A DNA stretch of 64,000 nucleotides from Lentinula raphanica (lineage: Eukaryota > Basidiomycota > Agaricomycetes > Agaricales > Omphalotaceae), in assembly GCA_027919835.1 (NCBI GenBank), contig JANVFP010000004.1:558001-622000 (forward strand). Direction: 5' to 3'. Shown here piece by piece: positions 53,226 through 64,000 of this stretch. Position 1 is the first letter of the stretch; every line of letters begins with the position of its first letter. A program made the position numbers and the translations under genes. The notes beneath the pieces were generated by a model. That model made no database searches and was not told the DNA's origin. It worked only from the letters and a program-made list of their open reading frames with translations.

Positions 53226-55380
53226 ATGCGTTCGATGCAGGCTTTCATCAAGGACCTTCCGTTCTACATCATCCGACTCTGGTCTTTCTACGTCCAATAC
53301 TTCCCTCCAACATTCACTGATTCCTGGCGTCGAGCTCGTCTTCTTCCTGTGGCCCTCGAATCTCTCGCTCATTCGACTCCTAATCGCGTCTATGCATGTA
53401 TTCCAAGATCAGAAGATGTCAAGAAAGACGGGTTTCGAGATGTAACCTACAAACAGCTGCTCAATGCTGTAGATGCCGCCGCGTGGTGGTTGGATTCTGA
53501 GGATGTGTTTTCCAACGAACGTGGTCAAGTTTTCACCTATGTTGGACCAAGGGATCTGAGATATGCGATTCTCCTGCTGGCTAGTATCAAGACAGGTCGA
53601 GTGGTGAGTCTTCTTCGTGGATTGCCTCTCTTAGTCGGAAGGATGAATCCACAAGCAGCTCTTCTTAATGTCACCTCATATGCCTCCACATACGCAAGCT
53701 TGCCTTTTCTCGCAAATCGACTGTGGCTCAGTACTATATGATTCATCCGTAAAAGACCGAGCGGAGGCCTCAAAAGATGCTATCCCAGGTCTTCGAACAT
53801 TCGAATGTCCAAGCCAAGCTGCATGGATCGACGGTGAAGAGCCGAGACCCTACATATACGAACCTAGCTGGGATCAAGCGAAAGATGTACTCGTGGCTAT
53901 ATTTCATACCAGTGGTTCGACTAGTACGTTTTGCTTGAGGTTTCGTGCCATAGACTCTGTTTACTTAATAATCGTTCACAGCGATCCCCAAACCAGTGAA
54001 ATATACTCATGCAGCGTTTGTGTGCTACGACTCTATGTATCGCCTTCTCGCACCCCCTTTTGCAGATAAGAAAATGGAGGGGCAGAAATTCTATACTATG
54101 TTTCCTCCTATGCATGTACGTTTCCTCCTTCTACATAAGTTAACCGCTCTGTCATTCTGATTCATTCCACCGCTTAGACCGGAGGTCTTACTGTTTCCCT
54201 CCTCGTGCCTCTCTATCGACACACTGTCTTCGTCTCCGGTCTACCTACCCTCGATTCTCCTTCTCCTTCGTCCGTACACACAATCCTTCGTGTCGCGCGT
54301 CCAGACGCTGCTCTCCTCACACCATATGTGATATCATCACTTCTCAATGCCGACTACAATGGTGATTCTACGTCTGAACAAGACTCCTCTCTCCTCACTA
54401 TCCCCTCCTCTATCGGCTTCGCTGGCTCAAGCTTACCGAAATACATCGGTGATACCGTTTGCCAGCGTGTTGTGTTGAGGAACGGGTACGGAAGCACGGA
54501 GGCGGGGCATTTTTCGCAATTCCCGTATTCGAGGTCGACTTGGGAGTATCTCTCCTTTCATCCACTTCTAGGGGTCGAGTTCGTGCCGTATAACTACGAG
54601 AATGATCCCGCTGTGTCCGGTAGTTCGCCTGCACGCAACGAGGAGAGAGGAGAACAGGAAGTCTATCACGAGCTTGTCATCCGACCCCATTCTGACCCAA
54701 CGCAACGATCTGACTTTCAGATTATATTCCACACTCAACCTGAGCTGCTCACTTCAGCCACGTCTCAACCAGCATCGAATCATTTCACATCAGATATACC
54801 AAGCCAAGAATCTGAACCAGTATACCACTCCTCTGATCTCTGGACCCCGCATCCATCAATCCGCGGCTTATGGAAGTGGGTAGGGAGGACAGATGATATG
54901 ATCAGCTTGAGTAACGGCGGAAAGGTCTTCGCTTGTGCAGTGGAGGATGCAATCAAGAGGGCTTATGAGGATGATGAGATGAAGGAAGCGGGATCGAACG
55001 TTGGTCGGATCCAGGTAGAGGTTTTACTCGGTGGACACGGGTTTTCCTCTCCGTTCTTGCTTGTCGAGTTCACGCGGATGGAGAGGTCCATCGTAAAGGT
55101 ATTACCGGAAGATGAAGATCCAGCAAGTTCACGACCGTTTCAATCCGAAGAATTAAATCAACTCATCGTTCGTCTTCGCCGAACTGTTAGAGCTGTCAAT
55201 GCTACGAACACGCTCACTAGTAGGCATACTCAGATTGACGCTGATCGACGAGTGATATGTCTGGATGGGAACCGGCAGAGGCTGGAGTTTGTTAGGACTG
55301 AGAAAGGGAGTTTGCAGAGGAAGAAGACGTTCGAGAAGTATGATGATGTCGTAAAGGCAACTTATAGTGTCAAAGATTAG
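53226..55380 (+). CDS. stand-alone adenylate-forming enzyme (ANL superfamily)
   Basis: Activates a carboxylic acid as acyl-AMP. Start ATG 53226 (MRSMQAFIKDLPFYI). Core motifs: FTYVGPRDLRYAILLLASIK, the P-loop-like HTSGSTSTIPKPVKYTHAAF spread over an intron near 53923-53980, FPPMHTGGLTVSLLVPLY, GFAGSSLPKYIGD, NGYGSTEAGHF, KWVGRTDDMISLSNGGK (Asp of the hinge and the A8 region). The sequence resembles the adenylation domain of agaric NRPS-like A-T-R reductases, but it ends at TYSVKD (stop 55378-55380) with no carrier-protein LGGxS motif and no reductase, so it is free-standing. A CoA ligase or an enzyme delivering to a separate carrier are both possible. The A10 lysine region (EKGSLQRKKTFEKY) is present. 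Four introns inferred. Confidence 0.85.
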
Positions 55381-55465
55381 TCCCTATAGCTCTTATACTC
55401 CTTCTATACATACAATCTTGAAGCAGGATGTATAAGATACAGACATACAAAAAAAGGTCGAGCAC

Positions 55466-55513
55466 ATGAGCGCTTATCGGCTGGAATGAGCGCTTATCGG
55501 CTGGAATGAGCGC
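55466..55513. repeat. 20-bp tandem repeat, 2.4 copies
   Basis: atgagcgcttatcggctgga twice in direct succession and a third partial copy, 44-91 bp upstream of the CDC23 ATG. Confidence 0.9.
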
Positions 55514-55556
55514 CTATACTGAACCACTCTTTCTAAGACTTTGCTCGACCCAATCA

Positions 55557-57976
55557 ATGGCAATAGCATCGGACGCGGACGTTGTGCAAGCTCTTAGGAC
55601 ATCCATAAGAGAGTGTACAAATAGAGGGCTGTTACATGCCGCGCAGTGGTACGCGTACAATTGATCTTTAGAACTCATAATCTCTCACATCCTCGCGCAG
55701 GTCGTCTGAGCTGCTTCTGTCTATTCCAGCTTCAAAGCGAAACACGAAACCACTAAAAAACTCAAACCAATCTCGAAGTCACTCTCCGCATGCATCTGGG
55801 AACGCCGGTCATTCGGCGGCTACTACCCAGACAACAACTCAACCTTCCCAATCTTCATCTTCGACTAGACATCCTCATGCTCCTGCTCTAGTGCCTTTCG
55901 ATTATGGGTCTGACGAGCTCAATCCGCAAGAGGAAGATATACTAGCTACCGCTAGGATATGCTTCGAGACTAGAGAGTATTCTCGCATACCTGCACTGGT
56001 TGTCAATTGTGTCAGTCCTGCAGCACGGTGTATGTCGGTGTATAGTCGTTTTCTGGTGAGTCTGCGAATTCCCGGGTTCTATATATCATATGTAAGGGTG
56101 CTAAGATATAGACTTAGCTTTCTGAAAACAATGCGATATTGGATTGGCATAAATCCAACGGTGAACGCGTGTTGCTGTGAGCACGATAGAGTGACTAACC
56201 CAAAACTATGTAGCCACTCGAAACCAACCGCTTGAACCTATCAACGATGCTATTCAAGGATTACTTCAAGACGTCGTAAACGAGACTGATCCTTTCCTCC
56301 TGCTTCTGTACGTCGCTGAAATTCAGTTTTGATCTCGCCTCTAACAAGTTTGAAGGAAGGCGATCTTTCTTTCACGTTTGTCGAGGCGAGAGGAGGCAAT
56401 TGAAGCCGCCATCTTATCCATAGCTGGATTTCCTTGGAATTGGACTTCTTGGACTATCTTGACCAGCTGTATTCAAGATGGGGAGGAGGTATTCTTATTT
56501 CTCGTCTAACGCGTTCCCGGGAGCTGACTGCTTTCAAGCTGACCGCGCTCCTTCCATTATTGCCTCTGCCTCCCACCCATCCTCTAGTCCAGATGTTTCA
56601 AATCAGGACATTGAACGAATTACAAAGCCCCACCGAAAACGAGATCGCTCTTTGTGATCGTCTCCTTGGAGCAGAAAACTACCCTGGCAGCATATGGCTC
56701 ATGGTCCAACGTGCAATCACCCTTTACCATCTTCATGATTTCGGCCAAGCCGAAGCTCAGTTCGATCGGATATTTGCTTTAGATCCGTCTAGGATTGATC
56801 ATATCGATATCCTTTCCAACATACTATATGTCACTAACAATCGGTTGAAGCTAACGAGGTTGGCAAATGAGTTCTTGGCCGTAGACAAGAACCGACCTGA
56901 AGTTTGTTGTTTGGTTGGTATGTTGGTATCACTGAATGCTTCCTCCAGAAAGAATATTGATTCACAGTTGTAAACAGGCAACCATTACTCTCTGCGGGGC
57001 GAACACGTCAAAGCGATCAAATATTTCCGACGTGCAACCCAATTGGACCGTTCGTATCTTTCTGCCTGGACGTTGATGGGGCATGAGTACGTCGAGATCA
57101 AGAACTCTCATGCTGCGATTGAGGCGTATCGACGGGCAGTTAGTATGTATGATTCTTCAATCGCCGTCATGTCCTAGGCTGACTACTTTTCACTGTTCCA
57201 GATATCAACCGGAAAGATTATCGCGCTTGGTACGGTCTTGGTCAAGCGTACGAACTCTTGAATATGCACGAGTATGCGCTGCACTATTATCAGTATGCAA
57301 CAGCCTTGAGGTATTCGATCTGCTCCGTAGTTCTGGTTTTGCTTCTGACCGTTCTTTTCAGACCCTATGACGTTCGTTTATGGCAAGCCCAAGGAATGTG
57401 TTATGAGGAGATGGGAAGGTGAGTCATGCCCTTAGCTCACGCACCTTTTGGAGCTAACCGTGATAATGAACATCAGATTGAGAGATGCAGTCGAATGCCT
57501 CAAGCGTGCTCTCATCCCAGCAGACCCTCATGAGATCACCATCAACCTAATGTTGGCTCGAATCCACAGAGACCTCAACGAACACGCAGAAGCCGTAGCG
57601 TATCATCGACGCGTTGTAGAGGTCTGTCAGGCTGATCGTTGAGTGACTTCCTATGCTCTGTCTTCGTACATAAGTCTCATCGTTTTTTTTATTAGTGCGA
57701 CCCGTGCAAGACTACGCAAAGTCGAGTTTGGAGGTTGCTGCCTATCAGCTTAAGATTCCAAACGGCGATCTCTCATTGGCACACGATTATCTGCAACGGG
57801 TGGCTTCTAGCAACGCTGAAGATGTCGCTCGGGCGGTGGAAATGCTCAAACTGGTGGAACTTGCAAGGATGCGTGAGCTTGTGGAAATCACTGATCCGAG
57901 CCCGACGAAGATAGAACGGTCAAATTCCTCCCCCGATGCTGCTGATTTCATTATCCCTCCTGGTCCTTCGCGCTAG
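55557..57976 (+). CDS. CDC23: anaphase-promoting complex subunit Cdc23 / Apc8
   Basis: TPR scaffold of the APC/C ubiquitin ligase. The first exon (55557-55651 region) reads [20 protein letters not shown] and joins over an intron to [17 protein letters not shown], the conserved N-terminal helix pair of Apc8. After a Ser/Thr-rich insert come [13 protein letters not shown] (family block), [16 protein letters not shown], and the TPR array: [100 protein letters not shown]. The tail is Ser/Pro-rich and ends IIPPGPSR (stop 57974-57976). Introns are numerous and short (about ten). The only other APC/C-linked gene in the window is the UBE2S E2, some 20 kb away. Confidence 0.9.
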
Positions 57977-58466
57977 ATTCGAATCAGCAGAGTACCAATA
58001 GGTTTCACTGTTACACTCTTTGCATCGTTTGTACCTATTTGAGGTTGAAAGAATGGAAGGAAATATCCCTTCCTCTGCTTTGTCCTTCTTTGTTCTCTTT
58101 TCTACTCCGGATCCCTTGTACATGTTCTCCTTTGTTATGCTATCATCATATAAGTAGAGCTTTCTCGTCTCCTCATACCCTTGCTTCTGAGTTCCCCAGG
58201 CTCAGGTAGCCACTGGTGAGCAGGTCGTGTCTTGATATCGATGGTGATCATCCTCAAGGCTTCAAAAGGCCTCATAGGTTGCACCGCAGTTATCAAAACG
58301 ATCTGGATTCGTTACACTCTCTATTGTGAAGGCTCTGGTGTGAGTGAACAGTCTGTCTACTATAAACTACTCTGCTGATACAACTTACGCTCTTGGGATC
58401 ACAGTGGCTCTATAGAATTTACAAGAAATCAAGTCCATAGACGCCCTCCAATGTGCATCTTCTTCT
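57977..58466. other. convergent intergenic, 490 bp
   Basis: 3' flanks of CDC23 and of the zinc-finger gene. Nothing recognised. Confidence 0.5.
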
Positions 58467-60621
58467 TCAACGACAATAAGCTGCATACACGTATCCAGTG
58501 TGCACTTTCTCCAAATGTTCTGCTAGTGTGCTTCCTTCGTCATTTGAGATGACTTCCATGCACTGGGGCATGGGACAGATCCGCTGACGAATCTTGTGGC
58601 CTGCATGCATACGGTTCCAGTGTTCGGCCAACGCATCGTACGACGGAAACATCTCGCTGGTGGAAGGCGCTTCATGGCACAATACACCCTTGCGAAATCC
58701 ACGAGCTGTACTCTGAAGCTCCTCGTTCTTATCGCGCTCATCGTAATGCCATCGGCAGTGATACACGTTCGGTATTCCAGCAACACGCAACCTGTTCTCC
58801 AAGGCGATGCGATGCAGGGCGAAGTGTGCCTCGGTTTCTGCAGGAGTTGAGGTGTCTATCGCAAACGAACAGATTACTCTTTTTTGGAAAACCGGTTCTG
58901 GTTCAAATGTCTCTTCTTCCACCACGCTCACCACTTGTCCGCTCTCGTCAATCAAGGTTTGGATCGGGGGTAAACAACAAACGAGGCCCGCTGGTGGGGC
59001 TGGTATCTTGATCAATCTACGGGGCGGTTTCTCGTTGGCCCAATTCCGTAGTTCTGACGGATAAGTGGCTGGATAGATCCAGACACCGAACGGCTCTCTG
59101 AATTGGACGACCGCAAGAGAAACTGATTCAGCCTTGGAAAGTCTCCTCTTTTGAACGGATTTGGAGGTATCTTTGGCTTTTCCCTTTGTTGATTGCTTCT
59201 TGTGGGACTTCCGACGTTTTGTCTGTGGTTCTGGTCCGCTTGCAGGTGGAACTGCTAAAGGAAGCGAAGGGGATTGGAGCAAGTCGAATTCCCTTTGTAA
59301 GGCTTCGTCGATATCTTCTTCCATGGGATCATTGATGGCTTGTGGCCGTGGAAGAGTGGCAGGATTAGAAGAAGTGGGCACCTTGGATGAGTCGTATATG
59401 AGAAGGGAATTTTCTTCATTTGCGATCCCATCTTTCGTCGCCAAATAAACTTCTCCAGGTATCGAAACAGCCGCAATAGCCGAACCAGGTAGCGACAGCT
59501 GACTTTGCCATGACGCCGTAGCCTCGGGATTGCTCGGTTCAGCCAACGCGCTTCCGTCGTATTCGTTGGTGTTGTCTCCAAAGAGAGAACTATCGTCGCT
59601 CGTGTCGTCCAGGTCTTTGCCACCAGGTATTGGATCATGCGTAGAGGGCTCGGCCGTACCAAAATCTTGCAACGGATATGGAGCATCGGTGTTGCCAGAT
59701 TGCGGAACACCTTGGAAGTGGTACTCGGACGGCGGGTGAGTATCAGTTGTAGCAACCTCATGCGCCTCGATGAATTGCGCTTGTGGCTGATGTTGCCACC
59801 CCTCTACGGGAAAGCTGGGCACTGGACCGAAATGGCCGATATGGTAATCCCCCTGAAGGCTCGGGACTATGTTTGCTGAGCTGGAAACTGGAAACACGTT
59901 CGAAGCGGATGGGTCGGCATATTGGTACGGTCCCGGATACGATGCCACGGATGTTGTAGCGACAAGTGGCTGGTATTGACCAAACGATGGCGTAACCCGC
60001 TTCTGAGCATCGATTGCGTATGGATGGAATCGTTGACGACGGTTCCGATGACTCTTGTTCAAAGTCGCACTATGCATTTGTGCGGCTCTCGCCATCAAGA
60101 ATGCGCTTCCTTGATGCGACCACTCCATCACTTTGTTCAAACGCGACACGATGTCCGACGAATAGGGATCTTCAGCATCTTCGGTATGTTCTTTGTTGGG
60201 GAGATGATGTGACATCCCGATCGTCTGGTGACACGACATGTTGAGACGCTGTACATTGTGTTGATTCCGTGGTTGCACGCTCTGTGTTTCAAGATTTGAG
60301 GACGTCCGCGAACTCTGACCAGAACTACTGTAGTTCGATCGCGCCACTGTCTCGCTGCACAAACGAAAGGAACCTGCTAGTCAACCCAAGGTGACAAACG
60401 ACAAAACATTCAATCGCTCACCGTTCACGAGGAAAAGAGCTGGCGGTGGAATGCTGATAGTTCTCGATTTTCCACTCAAACTGAGTGACGGTGAGTGATG
60501 GGTCACCGTTCCGAGACTGGATTTCCTTGAAATTCTCGACGGCTGGAAGGGGACGGTGGTTCAAGTGGGATGGGTAGCCTGAGCCACTATCGCCGGCTTG
60601 GCGATAATCATGATTATTCAT
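58467..60621 (-). CDS. large disordered protein with C-terminal C2H2-like zinc fingers
   Basis: About 700 residues in two exons; start at 60619-60621 (MNNHDYRQAGDSGSGYPSHL), a 58-bp intron near 60360-60417, and a long second exon. The N-terminal two thirds are Ser/Pro/Gln/His-rich and probably disordered, with a basic block KRRKSHKKQSTKGKAK that could be a nuclear localisation signal. A Pro-rich conserved-looking stretch follows (PFGVWIYPATYPSELRNW), and the C-terminal 120 residues hold paired Cys/His (YHCRWH; LCHEAPSTSEMFPSYDALAE then HWNRMHAGH; ICPMPQCMEVIS then HLEKVHTGY) spaced like two or three C2H2 fingers. A transcription regulator is the likely role; I cannot name an orthologue. Degenerate tandem repeats lie upstream. 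Confidence 0.72.
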
Positions 60622-61721
60622 GAAGAAGGCTAACCTATCTGGTGTAGTGTTGGAATGAGTGGAGGGTGAGCTAGTCTTGCTGAACGCAGATTGAGTTTGC
60701 TGAAATTGATGGAGGACGTAGATGGTTTCTCGACGTAGTAGGTCGAGATGAAGAATGTAGGCGGTTTTTCGACGCTAAGGTCGAGATGAAAGACCTAGCC
60801 GGTTTCTTGATGCTAAATTGAAATGAAGGACGTTGGCGGTTCCAAGTTGATGCTAGGTCGAGATGAAGGACACAGCTGCAGGCAGCTTCTTGATGCTAGG
60901 TTGAGATGAAGGTCGTCGACGGTTTCTTCCTGTTGATGCTAGGTCAAGATGGGCGTAGGCAGTTTCTCGAGCTAGGTCGAGATGACGGACGTATGCGGTT
61001 TTTCAAAGACAGGTTGAGTTGAAGGACGTCGGCGGTTTCTCGACGTTAGGTCGACGATGGCAGTGAAACTTCAGGATATACTCAATCAAGAGTGGCTAGG
61101 CTTCAGACGTGATAATTGAAGACTATCGTTCAACAAGCCAGAAGTTTGAGAAAATAGTGCTGCCAGTATGAAGATGTGGAAGAGAAGAATTATGTGAATC
61201 ATCCGGTGTTAGGTCAACGTCGTTTACCACCTCAGATCACATGGACAGATCATTTCAGTTCTATTGTTCTCTCCCTCTGGTAGCAAGCCCCACCGAGTGC
61301 GAGGGGTGCAACTTCTTTATGTAGCTCCTCTATCTGACTTAGAATTATAGGCTCTCTTGAGCTCGTGAGATTGATTCAAGAGATCCGTTTTTTTTCTGTG
61401 AGAAGATTTTCACTATCTATGTCTGCTATACGAGAGGAAAGAGCGAGGTGGCCCATTTGAATGGTTTGTTAGTCCAATCTTTGATAAAGTTTCGGGCAAG
61501 TATGCTGGCATTATGCATACTATGCCGTAGATTATCATTCTTGTGCTACCATAAATGGATCAGTATATACAGCTTTGCCTTCTCCAAATCGAGTTAGTTT
61601 CTCGGGCCGAAGCCGATCCACGTCATCGTAAGCGCACTTTTTTTCTTTTCAACCGTGTTCCAGCCGTGTTCATCACCCACTACAACGAGCCGCAACGAAA
61701 TTTCACGACACTTTCACATCT
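60622..61721. other. intergenic, 1.1 kb
   Basis: Divergent region between the zinc-finger gene and the methyltransferase gene; its left part is the tandem repeat described separately, the right part shows no gene. Confidence 0.55.
60700..61060. repeat. degenerate 40-55 bp tandem repeat
   Basis: About eight imperfect copies of the pattern ggcggtttctcgacg ... taggtcgagatgaaggac. Located 80-440 bp upstream of the zinc-finger gene start, so probably in its promoter or leader. Confidence 0.75.
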
Positions 61722-62662
61722 ATGGACTCACTTATATCTTCACTTCAAAAAGTCATTCCTTTTGACGCGTCACAGCGGTCTCTTTGGATTTCAATTGCTT
61801 CGATCGCGTTCAACCCGACCGCGTGGAACATTGTTGCTAGAAATGGTGGGTTTAACCTCCAGATATCCATGAGCATCACGCTCCTGCCTTTTGAAACTTG
61901 CAACAAATTGCTGATATTGTTCGGACAGAACACCGTAACCGTACATTGACACGCAGAGTCTTCGGTGGAAATGCCAGAATTGGATGCTACTTCCTTGCGG
62001 TCATGATCTTTTCGTTCGGAATGTTGAGGGACTCTTTGTGAGCACTCACGTCTTTGGCTACTCTATCTCCATTCATATTATTCCAGGTACACCGCCGCAT
62101 TACTCGAACAGCCACAAAAAGCCATGCTCAGTAAACCATGGGACACTATCGTTCCAGCTGCTTTGGCTATCGTCGGTCAAATCTTCGTGTTGACTTCTAC
62201 GTGGCAACTAGGGATAACAGGGACGTTTTTGGGTGACTACTTCGGCATTTTGATGGATTCCAAAGTTGAGGGGTAAGTTTAAGGAGTTGATCGACGAACA
62301 AAACTAACATTGCCAACTCCACAAGCTTCCCTTTCAATGTCCTGCGTGATCCTATGTATGTCGGAAGCACAATGTGCTTTGCTGCTGGTGCCCTCTGGTG
62401 AGTCACGGCGATGCTTTTTGAGACCCACGAAGTATATATCTGACCTCGTATTTCAGGTATGAGCGGCCTGCTGGGTTGTTAATCACACTGTACGTATACA
62501 TCGTGTATGTTATTGCTTTACGCTTCGAAGGGTATGTATATCGTGCATTCAGTTTCTTTGTTGCTGATCTCGTATCCTGATAGACCGTTCACGGACATGA
62601 TATACTCTACACGCGAGTTATCAAAGAGTCAAGACAAGGCGGAGCTGAAAAAGGATCTCTAG
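61722..62662 (+). CDS. OPI3: phospholipid N-methyltransferase, Opi3/PEMT type
   Basis: Integral ER enzyme for the last methylations from phosphatidylethanolamine toward phosphatidylcholine, using S-adenosylmethionine. Exons joined: MDSLISSLQKVIPFD, AFNPTAWNIVARN, EHRNRTLTRRVFGGNARIGC, FLAVMIFSFGMLRDSLY, the block QLGITGTFLGDYFGILMDSK, GFPFNVLRDPMYVGSTMCF (the SAM-binding region of the family), YERPAGLLITLYVYIVYVIA and RFEGPFTDMIYSTRE. Ends KAELKKDL with stop 62660-62662; the di-lysine near the end (KKDL) may serve ER retention. Size of about 210 residues and four hydrophobic segments fit Opi3 rather than the large Cho2. Introns at about 61851-61920, 62039-62084, 62274-62325, 62400-62457 and 62531-62583. 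Confidence 0.87.
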
Positions 62663-63552
62663 ACCCCAAGGTTTTGGTCTGAGTGCCAGAAAATCATATT
62701 GTGGTAAGCTGTAGAGACTGCTTTCACTATGAGGTGAGAGAATGGCTGTTACTACGAAGAGTCTGTGGAGATGTTGAATGATTCCACAGAATCTACTACA
62801 CATAGAAAAGTTGCATTGCAATATCATGACCCCGTAAACAATGGCCGTCTGATTTACGCCAAATCGTTACTAGATCACTTGATGCATTTCCATCGAGTCA
62901 TTCCGCTCCGTTCAATCGACTCACCAGAGCAACGATGAGTAGCGATGAGTACGCAGACTTGATTGCTGGAATTGAAACAAAACGTGAAGACTGTGAATTC
63001 CCGAAAACTCATGAAGTCCAGTCGATATCTGTTCATAATCCATGAATCATTTAGGCTGGCTCATAGACGAGGTTGCTCATCAGCTTAGGTATGTCCGTAA
63101 TATGGTTGAAGTGTCTTCCATCCCTTGTCTGTCTTCCTTCATATTATTTGCCCTTCCTGTTATTTTGTCCTTCCTTTTATTTAACAAGTCTACGAATGAC
63201 TTTTGAGTTTCGACATGAGTTGATGAACATTGCTATCTTTTCTGAGTGGTATCACGCTGGGACTTTGAACAAGGAGGAGAATTAGTTTCTGCCATTTCAC
63301 GCTTAACAGAACCTGGAACATTTCAATAATCATTCAGTGCCAGTGTGCCTCGTCCATGCAGTGAAGCCTGCTGCCTCAGGAAGGCTGCTCGTAAACATTG
63401 TTCTTTCAAGATTGTATAACCTGAAACTGTACATTGAGGCTCGCACGATTGATAGTCCCCCTCACTCGAAAAAGAAACCCAAGGTCTCTCAGTATGTACC
63501 AGCCACTATGTTGTGGACAGGATAATTGGGTATGCAACCTACTAGGTTGTAG
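62663..63552. other. intergenic, 0.89 kb
   Basis: No gene recognised between the methyltransferase and the tRNA. Confidence 0.5.
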
Positions 63553-63632
63553 GGCAACATGGCCGAGTGGTCTAAGGCGCTAGAATCAGGATCTAGTCAT
63601 TCGTGGCGTGGGTTCGAATCCCACTGTTGTCA
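63553..63632 (+). tRNA. tRNA-Leu(CAG)
   Basis: Cloverleaf can be folded by eye: acceptor ggcaaca with tgttgtc (one G-T pair), D arm gccgagtggtctaaggc, anticodon stem ctaga/tctag around loop atcagga with anticodon CAG, an extended variable arm (tcattcgtggc), and T arm gtgggttcgaatcccac. The long variable arm and the GCCGAGTGGTCTAAGGC D arm are typical of tRNA-Leu. No intron. A T-run at 63647-63653 would serve as Pol III terminator. Confidence 0.95.
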
Positions 63633-63807
63633 TTCTAGACATAAATGTCTTTTTTGCAGTGACAGACGGTGAAAAAATAGTGAAAAATATACGCAAAGCT
63701 TATTCACATTCAGGCGACGAGATATGTACAAGGTTTCGGATGCATGCCGTTTACACTGTAGAAGGAAGGAAGATGATCACGATGGATCACAGAAATCTGT
63801 AGTCTTT

Positions 63808-64000
63808 TTACTTCAACATGTCTAAAGTATACGTCGCGTACATGTCCAAATCGATATCACCGTCTGCATCTAGGTCTCCATTCGCATCGACATTCCCACT
63901 GGTCTCTGCTCCGTTTTGTTCATCCTGTTCTCGGATGTTTGTCGAGGCAGCACCGTTAGAAGCATTCGTAGTTAAGGTTGGATCCTCGGTTGTTGTTTGA
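63808..64000 (-). CDS. 3' end of an unidentified gene entering from the right edge
   Basis: The minus strand is open from the right edge to a TAA at 63808-63810. The visible 63 residues or so are acidic and polar (NGAETSGNVDANGDLDADGD), ending DIDLDMYATYTLDMLK. The hydrophobic, acidic C terminus with alternating pattern looks like real coding sequence, but there is no recognisable domain in the part seen and the start lies outside the window. Confidence 0.5.
   Translation of the reverse strand, partial: QTTTEDPTLTTNASNGAASTNIREQDEQNGAETSGNVDANGDLDADGDIDLDMYATYTLDMLK

Noticed and set aside
63818..64000. Plus-strand open frame at the right edge
   Set aside because: The minus-strand frame over the same bases has a more natural composition and a clean stop; the plus-strand one reads as its shadow.

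Overview
The window reads as nuclear DNA of a mushroom-forming basidiomycete (Agaricomycetes, probably Agaricales). Genes are packed on both strands and broken by many 50-80 bp introns, mostly GT-AG. The families are typical of that group: YAT-type amino acid permease, TKL kinase, secreted GH3 and S10 enzymes, tandem secreted gene families and a Ty1/copia retrotransposon. The species cannot be named from the sequence alone. Coordinates are of coding exons from first start codon to stop; splice sites were inferred by eye.

Left part (1-24 kb): a partial amino acid permease; a large protein that joins a Cdc24-like Rho-GEF front end to a tyrosine-kinase-like domain; a secreted S10 carboxypeptidase; three tandem minus-strand copies of a signal-peptide-bearing 2,3-dihydroxybenzoate decarboxylase-like amidohydrolase, with the relic first exon of a fourth; an RluA-type pseudouridine synthase; a small GPI-anchored Ser/Ala-rich protein; then a head-to-head pair of a HAD phosphatase (glycerol-1-phosphatase type) and NAD-dependent glycerol-3-phosphate dehydrogenase, the two consecutive steps of glycerol synthesis. 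The dehydrogenase carries an apparent 1-base deletion near its 3' end.

Middle (24-46 kb): a minus-strand GH3 beta-glucosidase is cut in an exon by a 5.1-kb copia element (25349-30455) with LTRs that read as identical, a 5-bp target duplication (ccaat), a primer site matching the initiator tRNA-Met anticodon arm, and gag and pol in overlapping frames. Next come an SDR oxidoreductase, a UBE2S-type ubiquitin-conjugating enzyme (the E2 of the anaphase-promoting complex) and a locally expanded family of four minus-strand genes (called A-D here) for secreted proteins of unknown function. A unit made of the UBE2S 3' end plus a family gene was copied in tandem, leaving two truncated UBE2S tails. Family members share a KVxF-like motif, a C-terminal domain (A-C), upstream repeats and a palindromic promoter element; B and C use a GC-AG intron. 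The rest to 47 kb is repeat-rich and gene-poor.

Right part (47-64 kb): Hel2/ZNF598-like RING ligase of ribosome quality control; a secreted BBE-type FAD oxidase divergent from a stand-alone adenylate-forming enzyme; Cdc23/Apc8, a TPR subunit of the anaphase-promoting complex; a zinc-finger-like regulator; a phospholipid N-methyltransferase (Opi3 type); tRNA-Leu(CAG); and the 3' end of an unidentified gene running in from the right edge.
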